Of a DNA stretch of 64,000 bases, positions 35,764 to 48,557 are shown piece after piece. Origin of the DNA: Stenogyne calaminthoides. Taxonomy: Eukaryota > Streptophyta > Magnoliopsida > Lamiales > Lamiaceae. A program made the position numbers and the translations under genes. The notes below the pieces were generated by a model. The model worked only from the letters and a program-made list of their open reading frames with translations. It had not been told where the DNA came from and did no database searches. Location of the stretch: positions 7,693,263-7,757,262 of the forward strand of contig JBBCBC010000037.1 of NCBI GenBank assembly GCA_037126765.1, given 5' to 3'. Every line of letters begins with the position of its first letter. Position 1 is the first letter of the stretch.

Positions 35764-36309
35764 TGTTGTAAATTATTTGTATTTCAAAATGATTTATAAT
35801 TAAAAACTTATAAAATATTTTATTAAATTAAATCTTATCATATTTAATAAAGATTTTCCCAAGTCAAATATTCTCATTTAATAATCACGGTTAAATAAGG
35901 ATTATCTACCACTATCGGTTCACATATTTTCTCAAAATATAATCGTCTTTATCTTTTTTTTAATTAAAATTACTATGAAGTGCATTCATTTATTTTTAAG
36001 GTGGTTAAAAATGGTTTTTACTTGCGAACTTTATTTTATATATAATAGAGTGTTTATTGAGAATAGATGATACGGGAAAAATTGCAGAAATCATTTTCTT
36101 TTTTTTATTCTTTTTCTTTGGGTTTATTATTCTCGTCCTCCGATCCTGGTTTATCCTAGAAAACTTGTTGAATCCCGGGGATTCTTAAGTGTAAATCTTT
36201 AAGACCGGTCTCATTTCAAAGACGCCAAGCCAAAGTTTTTCTTTTGATCTTTGTTTTTATCTTTTCCTTTTTTTATTTTGATTATTGGATTTTCTAATAT
36301 TTTCCAACA
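35764..36309. repeat. Left LTR
   Basis: 546 bases, TG...CA ends, collinear with the right LTR at 39357-39875 with substitutions and short indels, for example an extra block near 35957-36015. Divergence between the two shows the insertion is not brand new. Confidence 0.88.
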
Positions 36310-39300
36310 ATCTTAAAGGATTTACAATCACCCAATATTCAAATTTTTTATCTGTATACAAAAAGTGATATTTGATTTAAAACTCAAGAAGGTGATTCGA
36401 TAGTTTTGAGATAGAGATTACAGAGAAAAATAGTAAAAACTCTCCCTACGCTTTGGCCGCCATGGATGTAGTCGCTTCCGAAACGAATTGGGGTTTTAAT
36501 TTTGCGTTGTTGAAAGTTACAAAATATTCAGAGTAGGAACGAACAGCTACCAACGTTCTCTTTGGATCCCGCGCATCAATGTCGCACTCGCCAGAATGGA
36601 GTTTGTTTATCTATAATCTCATCTGATCTCTTGTTAATTTCATTATCTTACAATTCTTTTTAATATACGCACGCATACATATAAACATATAATATTTGAG
36701 TATAGTTGTGGTATATGGAAGTCTAATTAGTTTCAAATCCAGTATATTTCTTCATCGATTTATTTCTTGTTATTCAATAGTGGGATATAGTGACTATTTA
36801 TCAAATTGATGAAAATTATTGAATCCCGGATCATATCATATTTGCTTTACCTATCAGAAAATAGGAAAAAGAGAGAGCGATGGATTTAGAAGCAGATGCA
36901 GATCGAGTTCCTCCATCGTTTAATCGAATGTTCTCCCCAATCAGATGGCACTTCCATCTAGTCACAACTCACACAAAAGGTTCTCGCGGGTGTGAAATTC
37001 CCATTAGCTTTTCTCAAGGAATAACAACGGCAGCAGAGATTGCTTGATTAATGGGTAATTGAGTACGAAGAATGGTTGATCTTTGCTAATCATAAATTGT
37101 CTCATCAAACCTGGTAAGTTACTGAATGAATAATTAATGAATTGTTTTATTGTTAGATGTTGAAGATTAATAACCATGATTTGTTTGAAGATAACCATCT
37201 GAGATCTCTTGTGTTACTTGTTTAGATTTAAATTTGATTCATAGCGTGGAAAGAAGCAATTTAATTTTTTGATCTTGTGTAATTATTGAAAGAAGAAATT
37301 CTTGAAATTAAAACATTGTAGCATGACACCTTTAATTCTTTGGGATGCTGCAACTTTAATTTATTGTTAATATACTTCGTGTGTCTTTCAAGATTATGGG
37401 TCCTGTGTTAGCATTTTTTTTTATCTTTTATATATGGATTGCATGAGGAATTCATATTTTCTTTAAGAATTGGTCTTGATCCATTTGTGATGTTTTCAAC
37501 GTACAGATTAAAAAAAGAAAAAAAGAATAGTGTTTTCTAATTCAGGTGTTCAAAAGGAATAAAATAAAAATTTATATGTTATGTTATTGTTAATTCCTTT
37601 TCGTTCATTCTTATTGCATGTGGTTTTCTGTGAACTTGGTCATATATATGTAAATATATATTTGTACAGAATAATGATTTCACTGCATAGTGTACATTTT
37701 ACTCTGTGATGCAATCTAAATGGGATATTTATGTGAAGTTATCCAACTCTCAAATATTTGATTCCATGTTTATGGGTTTTCCTGAGCTTAGCATGCTTAT
37801 AGATTTATGTTGTTGAGAAGTGATGTGTTGGATGGTAATTTTTGATTGTCGAGACGAATAATGTTGAATTCTTTGTATTTGTATTTTTTTAAGAGCTAAT
37901 TTTATCATGCACAACTTATGATTTATGTGGGTGAAAAGAATTTTTGCAAATTAATTTTATACTTACCTTGTTTGAGAAGGATTTCTGAAACCTTTTCAGA
38001 TTATATTATTTCAAATGATTCAATACTTTTGAAAGATTCTTTCTATTGAAATTCAGTCTTTAAACAAATTTGAAACATGATTTTTACATGATTTATCATC
38101 AGGTTGTAAACCTATTTGGTTGTGAATGGATGTTCAATTTTTTTTTTTACCCCAAAACAAAACTTTTATTATTTTGACATTGTTTCACAAGTGTATACAA
38201 TTTTGTCCATTTGAGATTTAATTAAATTATCTTTTGTTTATAAACTTTTTATTCATCAAATGGACGTCTAAAGAATTTTTTAAAAGGCTATTTAGATTAT
38301 GAGATTTATATGAGTGACATGAGGAATATGATTAATTTTGTTATCTAGTGATTTTACTTCTCTTGAAGTAGAAAGTTTGGATATCAAGGTGACCTTGTGG
38401 CTCAATTTGAGTGTGCACAAATTATTGAGAATTTGATGCACAAACTATAATTATTAAATATACTATGATGTCAGAGTTTTATGCTCTGAAATTATCTGGC
38501 AATGAGGCCATGAAGCTAAGAAATTGCTTAGCTTGCATTCCAATGTGATGAGAAACGAACACTCTGTTGTCAATGCCTTGTGATTGCTAAGATGCAATAA
38601 CCATTGGTAAAAATAAAACTTTCAATGGTAAAATAGATAATTAAATGGTTAACCTTCTGGTAGAAGATGAAATGATTTGACTAGTCTTAATTGAAGAGGA
38701 ATGAGACAAGCCAATTGAAAATTAACAGTGGTAGGAACCCAACCTTTGTGATTAGAAATCCCATGAATAAGGTTCATATGGGTAATAACAAGCCACTTGT
38801 TAGTTCTGCTAGCACCTTAAATTATATCCCTTCCTAGATGTGTAGTGCTTTAAAGCAAATGATTTCTAAAATAAGTGTGGGGCTTTACTGCAAATTGGGA
38901 GGATAAGCTAAAAGCTTTTAATGAGTCATAGCCCTTATGGGTGGTATATTATTTGCAGAATATACTTTGATGAACTCACCTATATGAGTGTGGAGTGGGG
39001 CCGCTCCTATGAGACAGTGGCTAAGTCTCTAGAGCACTCATGAATAACCAGGCACGCGCATGGCCTATTCGCGCACAACCGCGTTGAGCAACAAATAAAT
39101 ACATGTAATGTGATGGGTAAGCAATTTAAGTTACAACAATGAGTTATTGGTTCATAAAAGCTATATGTTTCACCGATGCTCAGTAATTTATACCTTATCT
39201 CTTCTAGGTCTGGTTCATAGTCCAAAAGACACCAGATTCGATGCATTACATAGTCCTGTGATACCCAGCTGTTTTTATTTTATTTTTGCATTTTATAAAT

Positions 39301-39356
39301 TTTTTTCTCAAGACTTTATAAATTATTTTATAAATGATTTTGAAATAGGTGGGGAT

Positions 39357-39875
39357 TGTTGTAAATTATATGTATTTCAAAATGATTTATAATTAAAAAC
39401 TTATAAAATATTTTATTAAATTAAATCTTATCATATTTAATAAAGATTTTACCAAGTCAAATATTCCCATCTAATAATCACGGTTAAATAAGGATTATCT
39501 ACCACTATCAGTTCCTATATTTTCTCAAAATATAACCGTGCTTATCTTTTAATTAAAATCACTATTAAGGTGGTCAAAAACGGTTTTACTTGCAGCTTTA
39601 TTTTATATATAATAGAGTGTTTATTGAGAACATATGACAGGAAAAAACGCTGCGTAAATCATTTTCTTCTTCTATTCTTTTTGCTGGGTTTATTATTATG
39701 TTGCTCCTGATCCTAGGTTTATCCTAGAAGACTTGTTGAATCCTGGGGGATTGCTAAGTGTAAATCCTTAAGGACAGTGCATTTCAAGCACACCTCAAGT
39801 GATTTTCCTTTGATCTTCGTTTTTATCTTTTCCTTGTTTTATTTTGATTATTAAATTTTCTAATATTTTCCAACA
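39357..39875. repeat. Right LTR
   Basis: 519 bases, TG...CA ends, the partner of the left LTR at 35764-36309. It is followed immediately by the continuing RLK1 lectin coding sequence. Confidence 0.88.
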
Positions 39876-40220
39876 ACAGTCTGGTCCACCAATCTCACTA
39901 TCTCCACAAACACATCTCTTCAGATACAAAACACCGGAAACCTCCTTCTCCGCGACGCCGCAACGGGGGCCACAATATGGGAGTCATTCTCACAGCCTTC
40001 GGACGTTTTCCTGCCTACCATGTGGATAAGCGACAACATAAACACGGGAAAAAAAGTGCTCGTTTCGTCGTGGAAAAGTGCTTCTGATCCTGAAGCAGGG
40101 AGCTTCAGGGCAGGGCTTGAAGCTCTGAATATCCCACAAATTATTGTTTGGAACAACGGCCGGCCCCACTGGAGGAGCGGGCCGTGGAACAGTTTGATTC
40201 TGATTGGAGTACAGGACATG

Positions 40221-40725
40221 CAGGGCCGTTTGGGAGAATTTGGTGGCCTGGTGCGAACTCTCAAATGAGGCCTTAAGTGAGGTCCAAGTAAATGAATATG
40301 AAACAATTTAGTTTTTATAGAAGCAATATAGTAATATTAAAAAAAACACCCTAAACATGGTATTGAAGTTATTTTCTAATTTGGGATACATATTTATATG
40401 CACAAACTGACTGACAGAAGATCAACGGTAATTTTATTGGAAAATTGAGAAATTGATGGAAAATTAATAGAGGTTGAGAAAATTAAGGATGAATTTTATT
40501 GGAAAATAGAGAAATTGATGGAAGATTAATGGAGGTTGAGAAAATTAAGGATGATAAGAAGAATTGAAGATTTTTTGTCGGTTGTTGTATATTCTTAGCA
40601 TCAGATTTATGATTTTAATTTTTTTTAAACCTAGTAATGGGCCTAAAAAATTTGGGTCTGGGGGCCCTGGAAAAAGTGAGGCCCGGTGCGGGTGAGCTTA
40701 GTGAACACCCTTATAACCGGCCCTG
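40221..40725. mobile_element. hAT-type non-autonomous element in RLK1
   Basis: The ends are CAGGGCCGTTT and AACCGGCCCTG, an inverted repeat typical of hAT elements. They are flanked by a perfect 8-base target duplication AGGACATG (40213-40220 and 40726-40733). RLK3 has GGATATG once at the matching site, so the insertion point is exact. Length 505 bases, no transposase frame. Confidence 0.93.
40430..40553. repeat. 62-base tandem duplication inside the hAT element
   Basis: Two adjacent copies of a unit beginning AATTTTATTGGAAAAT (40430-40491, 40492-40553) with a few differences. Confidence 0.9.
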
Positions 40726-40830
40726 AGGACATGTATTCTCCGTACCTGGATGGGTTCAGTGTGGTGGATGACAAAGCAGGTAAATTAGTTATTTTTACTA
40801 CTGATACTTTATTGTGTGATAGGTGATACT

Positions 40831-41643
40831 CAATGGCGGATCCAGAATAAAAAATTAGGACGGGCTAAAAGCCTGAAATAGATATAGAACAAAAAAATAA
40901 AAGCTAAAAATATTAAAATCACTATTCCTGCCTAAAAAACACGCAAAATATCTCGACATAAAATTATTATGATTAAAAAAGTTTAGGTGGTATTTTGAAA
41001 TTAAAATAAAAAATAAAATAATTGCATATATGTTGTTACCTGATTGGTTACCTGCTATAGCAGGTGAAATGATCAATTTCAAAAATTTTAAAAACTTACA
41101 TGACCAAAATCAAAAAGTCAAAATACACGAGACCAATTTCAAAACGATGCAAAGTTACAGGACTATAAAAAATTTAATACTACTTTATATTTTATGCTGC
41201 GGAAAAAAAAAATTTCGAGAAATATTTACCAAAATCGCGCACCCACCCAGTGTTTGGACGAGTATAAAGTGCAAAACGTGACCCTCCATATATTTTAGAA
41301 TTATTTTTCAAAAATAATGTGTTACGGATTCAAATAAGCAACCAAACAAACAGAGCCTTAGTTTAAAATGTAAATAAGCTCATCTCATCCCTACACGTAT
41401 TAAAAGGCAAACCATCAATCAACATCCGGGATGATCTCTCCTCACCACACGAAACTGTCACAATGGCTAGCGCACACACACAACATACAGTTCAGCAATG
41501 GAGATCACTCCAGTACAAATCGTAACCGGCGACTCCCCCAATCCCGCTAAAGAACTGAAAGCCTGACGGTGGACATTAAAAAAAAAAATTAAGGTAATTT
41601 TTTTTCCCCAAAAATTAGGGCGCCCTCATTGAGATCCGCCCTT
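40831..41643. mobile_element. Mutator-like non-autonomous element in an RLK1 intron
   Basis: A 9-base duplication GGTGATACT flanks the element (40822-40830 and 41644-41652). The ends share a short inverted repeat around GGCGGATC (CAATGGCGGATCC on the left, GAGATCCGCCCTT on the right). The 9-base duplication points to the Mutator superfamily. It is 813 bases long with no transposase. Removing it leaves an ordinary intron of about 130 bases. Confidence 0.82.
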
Positions 41644-43989
41644 GGTGATACTGTATGTTAGAATATTTGATATGCAAAAGTTCAGATGATCAAGTTTATT
41701 GGTCTGATATCAAAGATGCTTATATTTGCAGGGACGTCCTACTTTACGGCGCCTGAGGGGAATTTCTTGATGAAAATCGACCTGAATTCTTCGGGGACGT
41801 TACTGCAGAGGCTATGGGATGAGCAGAAGCAGATCTGGGATACGGTGTGGATGGCTCCACAGAACGAGTGTGATGTTTACGGCAAGTGTGGAGTGTTTGG
41901 CAGCTGTAATTCTCTGGCTGAACGTATTTGTTCTTGTTTGAGCCCGTGGATGAGGGTGAATGGGGTAACAGGAATTGGAGCAGCGGTTGCAAGAGGAAAA
42001 GTGAGCTGCATTGTAACACGGGAAACGGGCATGGGTTTCTTAGGCTGCCGTTTATGAAGGTTCCGGATTTTGCGGAGAGGTTCGCTTCGTCGCAGGTGGA
42101 TGAGTGTAGGAGGAGGTGTTTCGGGAATTGTTCTTGCATTGCTTATGCTCATGATTCTAGCATCGGTTGTATGCTTTGGAGTGATATTTTGATTGATATT
42201 CAGTACTTTGATCGTGTTGGTGTTGATCTTTATATTCGTTTATCGGCTTCAGAATTAGGTATTTTATTTGACAAGTTCTGCTAGTGTGTTTTGAACTAGT
42301 ATTTCCTATCTTTGCTTAAACAAGAACTCTTCCTTTATTCCAGGTAACCACAATGATAAAAATTTGTTCATCACAATGCCGGTAGTTGTTGGTTTTGTTT
42401 CCATAGCCATTTTGATGTTCATTGCTTGGTGGTGAATGTCGAAGAGAAAAGGTAAGATTTTGCCTATTACGTAATTGGAAATTATAAGTAAGTTAATTAG
42501 CTTCAATCTTATGTTGTACTTATTTTTTGTGAAATCAGGAAGAAAACGCAAGACAAAAAGGTAATTGAAGCAGGGCAAACATTCTCATCAGATTCAGCTG
42601 CACTTATACTCAATGATGAATCAAAGAAAGCTAATTTCGAAGAGGTTCCGTTGTTCACCTTTGAGATTCTTGCAAGTGCAACGAATCAGTTTAACAAAAA
42701 CAATCTGCTTGGGAGGGGTGGTTTTGGTCCTGTTTACAAGGTATAATCTTTAACGCTTGTGCATCAAATTTTGAATCGCGGAATAGATAGTGCTGATAAG
42801 TGTGGTTTATTTTGTTAGGGAAATTTGGGAGATGGGAAAGAAATAGCTGTGAAGAGATTATCAGCAGCTTCTGGACAAGGAATGCAGGAATTTATGAATG
42901 AAGTGGTTGTGATTTCCAAACTCCAGCATAGAAATCTTGTCAAATTGTTGGGATGTTGTGTAGAGAAAGAAGAGAAGATGCTGGTATATGAATACATGCC
43001 TAATAAAAGCTTGGATGTTTGTCTTTTTTGGTCAGTTTTCATCATCTTAATCTCAATGTAATTACAGCATTTTCTGCATCAGAGTTCTAATTTCAGCTTT
43101 TGTTATTGTGTGTAGATCTTGAACATCCATCAAGAAATGTCTTAAATTGGTCAAAACGTTCAAGTATAATTGAGGGCATTGGGAGGGGCCTCCTTTATCT
43201 TCATAGGGACTCCAGACTTAGGATAATTCATCGAGACCTCAAGCCGAGTAATGTTCTGCTTGATGAGGATTGGAACCCGAAAATCTCTGATTTTGGAATG
43301 GCTAGAATATTCGGAGGCAACGAGGATCATGGCAATACTGCAAGGGTCGTAGGGACATAGTAAGTGAATTTTGAATTCCAACAACCATTGGTAGTCTAAT
43401 ATTGTTAACTGTTAAATAAAACGATTGTTTTGCAGTGGATATATGGCACCCGAATACGCAATGGAAGGCAGATTCTCTGAAAATCGGACGTCTACAGCTT
43501 CGGTGTGCTGATGCTGGAGATAGTAAATGGAAAAAAGAACACACATTATTACAACCAAGATTTGTCTTTGAGCCTTTAGGAGATGTAAGCTCTCATCTTT
43601 TTCATATTCTTAGGCCATAACTTTATTCATAAAAATTAGTTACTCACTGTTATTATGATTGCTTCATAAAATTTCAGGCCTGGAAATTGTGGAGTGAAGA
43701 CAATGGTGTTGCCTTTGCGGATGAAAGCATAGCAAGTTCAGAGTTTCAGGCAGAGATTGTGAGATGCATTCACATTGCCTTATTGTGTGTTCAAGAATCT
43801 CCTAAAGATAGACCAACCATCGACACAGTTCTGTCAATGCTCAGCCGTGAAATTGTGGACCTGCCGCTGCCGGAGCAGCCAGTCTTTGCCGAGAAGTGGC
43901 ACGCGCTGCCGCCCGGATCGACACAGCCTTCAGACCATGGTGGATATTCTGTTAACGAGATCACTGTCACTGTGCTTGATGGCCGATGA

Positions 43990-45381
43990 CGTGGAACCTT
44001 AAAACATGATCTGCTTCTCATAGGATTGTTGTTTTGAAATGCAAATTTTGATATTTTTTGCCTTTAATGTATTACTGTATACATGTTTTGTGTGTAAAGA
44101 TTGTATCTTCAGTAAAGAACTTGAACAAAAAAATATTGTTAGTGTGTGGGCCAATGCAGATCATTAATTTTATTAAACGTTATCATCTATATGATGAAAT
44201 ACTACGGTAGAAGTAGAACATAAAAATTCATACAAGCAATTTAATTCAATCCCCATATACCTAATCTATAGGATATCTTTAAGTAAATAACAAATTTTAG
44301 GCACTAAAACCAAAGAAATTAAGTGCACATTGTATTTAAGGTTCTGTGAAAGCTACTTTACATTTTTCATTTATATATATAAAGAAAGTAGGTAGAGTTG
44401 GAAGCATTATTAAAAGAAAAAAGGAGAAGAAAAGAAGGAGGATTCATAGTCACCAATCATATACTATAGTTGACCATCGTATTTTGAAACGAATTATTCT
44501 AAAATAACTTAAAATGAAATGGCTTCTTTGTCCCACATGACAATATTGTGCATGCCAAGAGATATTGTATATTGGATAGTAGAAATCAAATTCAAATTGA
44601 ATTATTGAATGATATTGGAACTTGAAAGGGACTCATGGTGGGTTCCCTCTGGCTTTGTTGAAGTATACTGCGGATTCATATTTTATTTAATGAATATGCA
44701 CTTTTGATTTTGTGCCATGTTCTTTAATTTTTTTTCATTATATAATTGGCGAGTTTCTTATTCTGCAGCCCAATAATTTTTTAGTGATATGATGATGCAC
44801 AAGTTGTACAAAAAGATGCTGCTGTCAAGTTTGAAAATTGATCCTCCCTTTGGGACAAATTCCCCTAATTGCTGCACTTAATAAAAAAAAACATAATAAT
44901 AAATTCTTTTTATGATAATTTGGATTGATTTATGACGAGTGTGGATGGACAAAATAGTGACGTTACAGCCACAAATCCAATAAAAATTTGGTGGCAAAGT
45001 TCAATCATTTACTCAGAAAATGAGTGGTAAAATGACTTTGCACTACAATTAGGAAATTTATACTGGATTTTAGATCATTTAAGCAGTCTAATGTGATGGG
45101 CCGACGTCTCCCCTCGGCGGACTGAATTGCTTTTTCCGTCGCGTTCTCATTACCAAAAAGGTCCAAAACCGCAAAACCATAATTACGGAAATTTAAATAT
45201 CGTAATAATTAATCTTCTGTTCCTTTGTCGTTAGCGATTTCTTGTTTCACGACATATTGCGACGCGTATTCTTCTGTGAAAATAAGTTTACCTTTTGCTC
45301 AAGGATGAAGGTTTTCTCAGCTCCAAATAGAGCTCTATACTCACGGATTGATTTTTAGAGGCAAAATCGTGGAATAAGATT
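43990..45381. other. Intergenic between RLK1 and RLK2
   Basis: AT-rich with no gene or clear repeat that I can support. The last part should contain the RLK2 promoter. Confidence 0.5.
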
Positions 45382-47780
45382 ATGAAACGGGCTAAAAGTT
45401 TGAACCTTTTTATTCTGTTTACTGCCGTCGTCTTCTTCTCTGTGATCCCCAAGTTTTGCAGTGCACAAAACAACAGCGCATCGAGCAACCCGTGCGAAAC
45501 TTACGGCAGATGCGGGCAATTTGGGAGCTGCGATTCTCTGGGTTCCCCAATTTGCACCTGTTTGCAAGGGTTTTACCCGCAAAATAATCAGGAATGGGAT
45601 TCGGGAAACTGGACGGGTGGGTGTTTGAGGAGGGTTTCTTTGAGTTGCGAACAAGGGAATAACGGCACAATTGATGGGTTTTTGAAGCTTCAGACGATGA
45701 AGGTTTCGGGCTACACGCGCCGCTGGTCCGGCCCGCAAGCCCAGTGCGAAGGTCGATGCTTGGGGAATTGTTCCTGTCTGGCTTATGGGTATGACGTTGG
45801 CATTGGATGTATATTCTGGGATGGGGCCTTAATCGACATTCAGAAATTTCAGGGCGGGTCGGGCTCGGATCTCTTTGTTCGGGTCTCAATGTCTGAGCTT
45901 GGTAATTTTTCTTTTGTTTATCTGTTAACAAATAATAAATGTTCTGATTTCTTGATTATTGTTATCTGGGCTTATGCTTTCTACTTTTTCACACACTTTG
46001 GTGGGTTTATGAGCGAGAAATGGTGATTTCGTTTTGTTTCAGATCAAAAGAAAGGCTCTAATAAGACGATCATCGTAATTCTGGTTGTTGTTGGCCTTGT
46101 TATCTTATCCGTCTGCGCCTTTTTTTCTTGGAAATGGATTGTTAAGCGCAGAGGTAATGTTTGTACAGTATGTGTCTTGATTTTTTTGATTATGTGCAGC
46201 TTTCACTTATTATGTGTCCCCTTATTCATTAGGCAGAAAAATACCCCCCACTGAACTTGGAATATCAGAGGTATCTGGTTCAGTTGATATTCAAGATGCA
46301 TTAAATCAAGTTAATCTTGAAGAGCTACCGTTGTTTAAATTTGAGGTACTTGCAACTGCCACCGATCATTTCTCCGAAGATAACAAGCTTGGGACGGGTG
46401 GTTTTGGCCCTGTCTACAAGGTAGCCTCTCGTTCTTGTTCGTATCACTTGATTTTGTTCTATGCTCGGTCAATGTTAAGTACTGAAACTGGTGCAATTAT
46501 AGGGAGTATTGGTTAATGGAAGAGAAATAGCAGTGAAAAGGCTTTCGCAGGCATCTAGACAAGGGATGCAAGAATTTATGAACGAGGTGGTGCTAATTTC
46601 TAAACTCCAACACAGGAATCTTGTTAGACTGCTTGGGTGCTGTGTACAGAATAAAGAGACCATGCTGGTATACGAATACATGCCTAATAAAAGCTTGGAC
46701 TTTTACCTATTTGGTCAGTTCATGTTCTGTTATAATTTGTCATAGCTTCTTTTAGTGAACAATGCACTTCGAAATAAGTTTGATGTTGAATATATTTTGC
46801 TTTCAATTCTGTTCTAGATCCATCACAAGAGGACCTAGATTGGAGAAAGCGTGTCAAAATTATTGAAGGCATTTGTCGTGGCCTTCTTTATCTTCATAGA
46901 GATTCTAGATTGAAGATAATCCATCGAGACCTCAAGCCAAGCAACATATTGTTAGACAATGAGTGGAATCCCAAAATTTCAGACTTTGGCATGGCCAGAG
47001 TATTTGGAACCAAGCAAGATCACGTCAGCACAGTAAGAGTGGTGGGAACATAGTAAGTATATATATTGATGACTTATGACTTAGGTGATTTTTGCATACC
47101 AGAATTAAATATGGCTAACTAATTTGATCTTCTTGCAGCGGATATATGGCTCCTGAATATGCAATGGAAGGAAGATTTTCAGAAAGATCAGACGTTTATA
47201 GCTTTGGGGTTCTAATACTAGAGATTGCCATTGGGAGAAGGAACACAAGCTTCTACCGTCAAGATGACTCTTTTAACCTTTTGGGACATGTAAGTCAACT
47301 TCAATATTGAAGTAAACTTTGATATCAGTCTCTCAAATTTGTATTTGCTGGTATTATCAATTTGTTACGGAGTAGCCTTTTCAGTCATGATGAAGTGGTT
47401 TAGACTTTAGAGACATTTACTGACGGATTTTTCTTGCATAATTAATTGTGTCATGCAAACTTTAGGTGTGGAAATTGTGGAGGGAGGACAATGTTGCAGA
47501 TTTGATAGATCCAAGGATATCAAGTTCAAGTTACCGGGCAGAGGTTATGAGGTGTATACATATCGGGTTATTGTGCGTTCAAGAGCTTCCTCAAGATAGG
47601 CCATCTGTTTCGGGTGTGCTATCAATGCTGAGAAGTGAAATCATGGAGCTTCCAGAGCCAAAGCAATCGGCCTTTTCTATAAAGTCGAGCCGTTCCGATA
47701 CAGGTACAAGTTCTTCTCTGCAGAACCAGAGTAGGTCATCTGTGAATAGTATTACTGTTTCCATGGTTGATGGTCGCTGA
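45382..47780 (+). CDS. RLK2: lectin-less S-domain receptor-like kinase
   Basis: Seven exons join in phase into 576 residues: 45382-45901, 46043-46153, 46233-46420, 46503-46713, 46818-47052, 47139-47289 and 47466-47780. The protein has a signal peptide (FILFTAVVFFSVIPKFCSA), an EGF-like block (NPCETYGRCGQFGSCDS, CTCLQGF), a PAN/apple domain (QCEGRCLGNCSCLAYGY, GCIFWDGALIDIQ), a membrane helix near 182-204, then a kinase with LGTGGFGPVYK, EIAVKRL, HRDLKPSN, DFGMAR and YMAPEYAMEGRFSERSDVYS. No bulb-type lectin or S-locus region precedes the EGF block, although standard family members have about 270 residues there. All catalytic residues are present, so the product is a likely active plasma-membrane Ser/Thr kinase. 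The ATG at 45382 gives a proper signal peptide. Confidence 0.93.
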
Positions 47781-48557
47781 TTAATATTACTATTTTCTAT
47801 TTCCCTTGATTTATTCACTTGTATGTAAATGCAAGAAAATGTAAATTAAGGCCTTAGATTTGTTTTTTTGGCTGCCTTGGGTATTTTCCAGTTTGATCAA
47901 TTTATCAAAGTGCCTAATTCTTTTTACATCTTCTTGGGTCTATTTTCTTCATCATTTAATATTTGAACATTTTATGGTTGAAAGGTCTTTTAATTTGGAA
48001 AAGATGAAACTAAATTTTTTACAAAGGTGAATTATTACAAAGATATAATCCACAAATTCTACCCATGATTATTTTATTCTTGAGAGGTCAGCCCATCCTA
48101 CTCCTTTGCTTCATCTATTCAGGCTCACTAATGTCGTGTTTGAATCAATGTCAAATCGATTAATTAGGTAATATGTTTGAAATTTATATGAATCATAATA
48201 TAGAGAAGTTGTACAATATCAATATAGTTCTTTTGTTTTAAAAAAAGAAAAATGGAAAACACAAACCGGGTAGAAATTTATTAATCAGAAAAATAATTGT
48301 ATTAAATTGTGAACAACCTTTAAATTGTATTTTTAAATTGGAGTATAGATTGTTGTACAACTTTATTTTGCTTCCTTTGTTATTGTAACAGGTTGGGTAC
48401 CCCTAGTATCCCTTTTAGTAACATATACTTTTATCTTTTAAAAAAAATGTTTTACCCAAAAAGTCAAGCCTCAATCAATTTTTTGTTGTGTATTAAATGT
48501 GCACCGAAGTATACATCAAAAAACAATAACAAAAAAATAAAAAAAAATCATAACAAT
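47781..48557. other. Intergenic between RLK2 and the EF-hand gene
   Basis: This is the convergent 3' flank of two genes, AT-rich, with A-runs at 48241-48246 and 48530-48547. No gene is seen. Confidence 0.5.

Larger units (their letters stand above)
35764..39875. mobile_element. Non-autonomous LTR retrotransposon inserted in the RLK1 lectin exon
   Basis: Two long direct repeats, each starting TGTTGTAAATTAT and ending TTTTCCAACA, bound a 3-kb internal part. The left LTR is 35764-36309 and the right LTR is 39357-39875. A purine-rich AGGTGGGG-type tract precedes the right LTR. No gag, protease, integrase or reverse transcriptase frame is visible inside; the longest open frames are under 80 codons. 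The host exon resumes with ACAGTCTGGTCC, matching QTVWST of RLK3 and RLK6. I could not define a 5-base target duplication. This fits a LARD-type element mobilised in trans. Confidence 0.88.
35433..43989 (+). pseudogene. RLK1: full-length S-domain receptor kinase, transposon-disrupted
   Basis: Pieces collinear with RLK3: lectin start 35433-35763 (MNPKTIQAFLH, signal peptide), lectin and S-locus part 39876-40220, 40734-40779, EGF and PAN 41732-42258, TM 42344-42451, juxtamembrane and P-loop 42539-42740, kinase 42819-43030, 43116-43359, 43436-43584 and 43678-43989. Kinase motifs survive: LGRGGFGPVYK, HRDLKPSN, DFGMAR, APEYAMEGRFS. Lesions: an LTR element in the lectin exon, a hAT element in the S-locus part, a 10-base deletion between TTTGAG repeats near 41940, a TGA at 42433-42435 after the membrane segment, an extra T at about 43024-43029, and one-base losses near 43485 and 43577. 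A Mutator-like element sits in the intron 40780-41731. The product would have been a plasma-membrane receptor with a Ser/Thr kinase. Confidence 0.92.
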
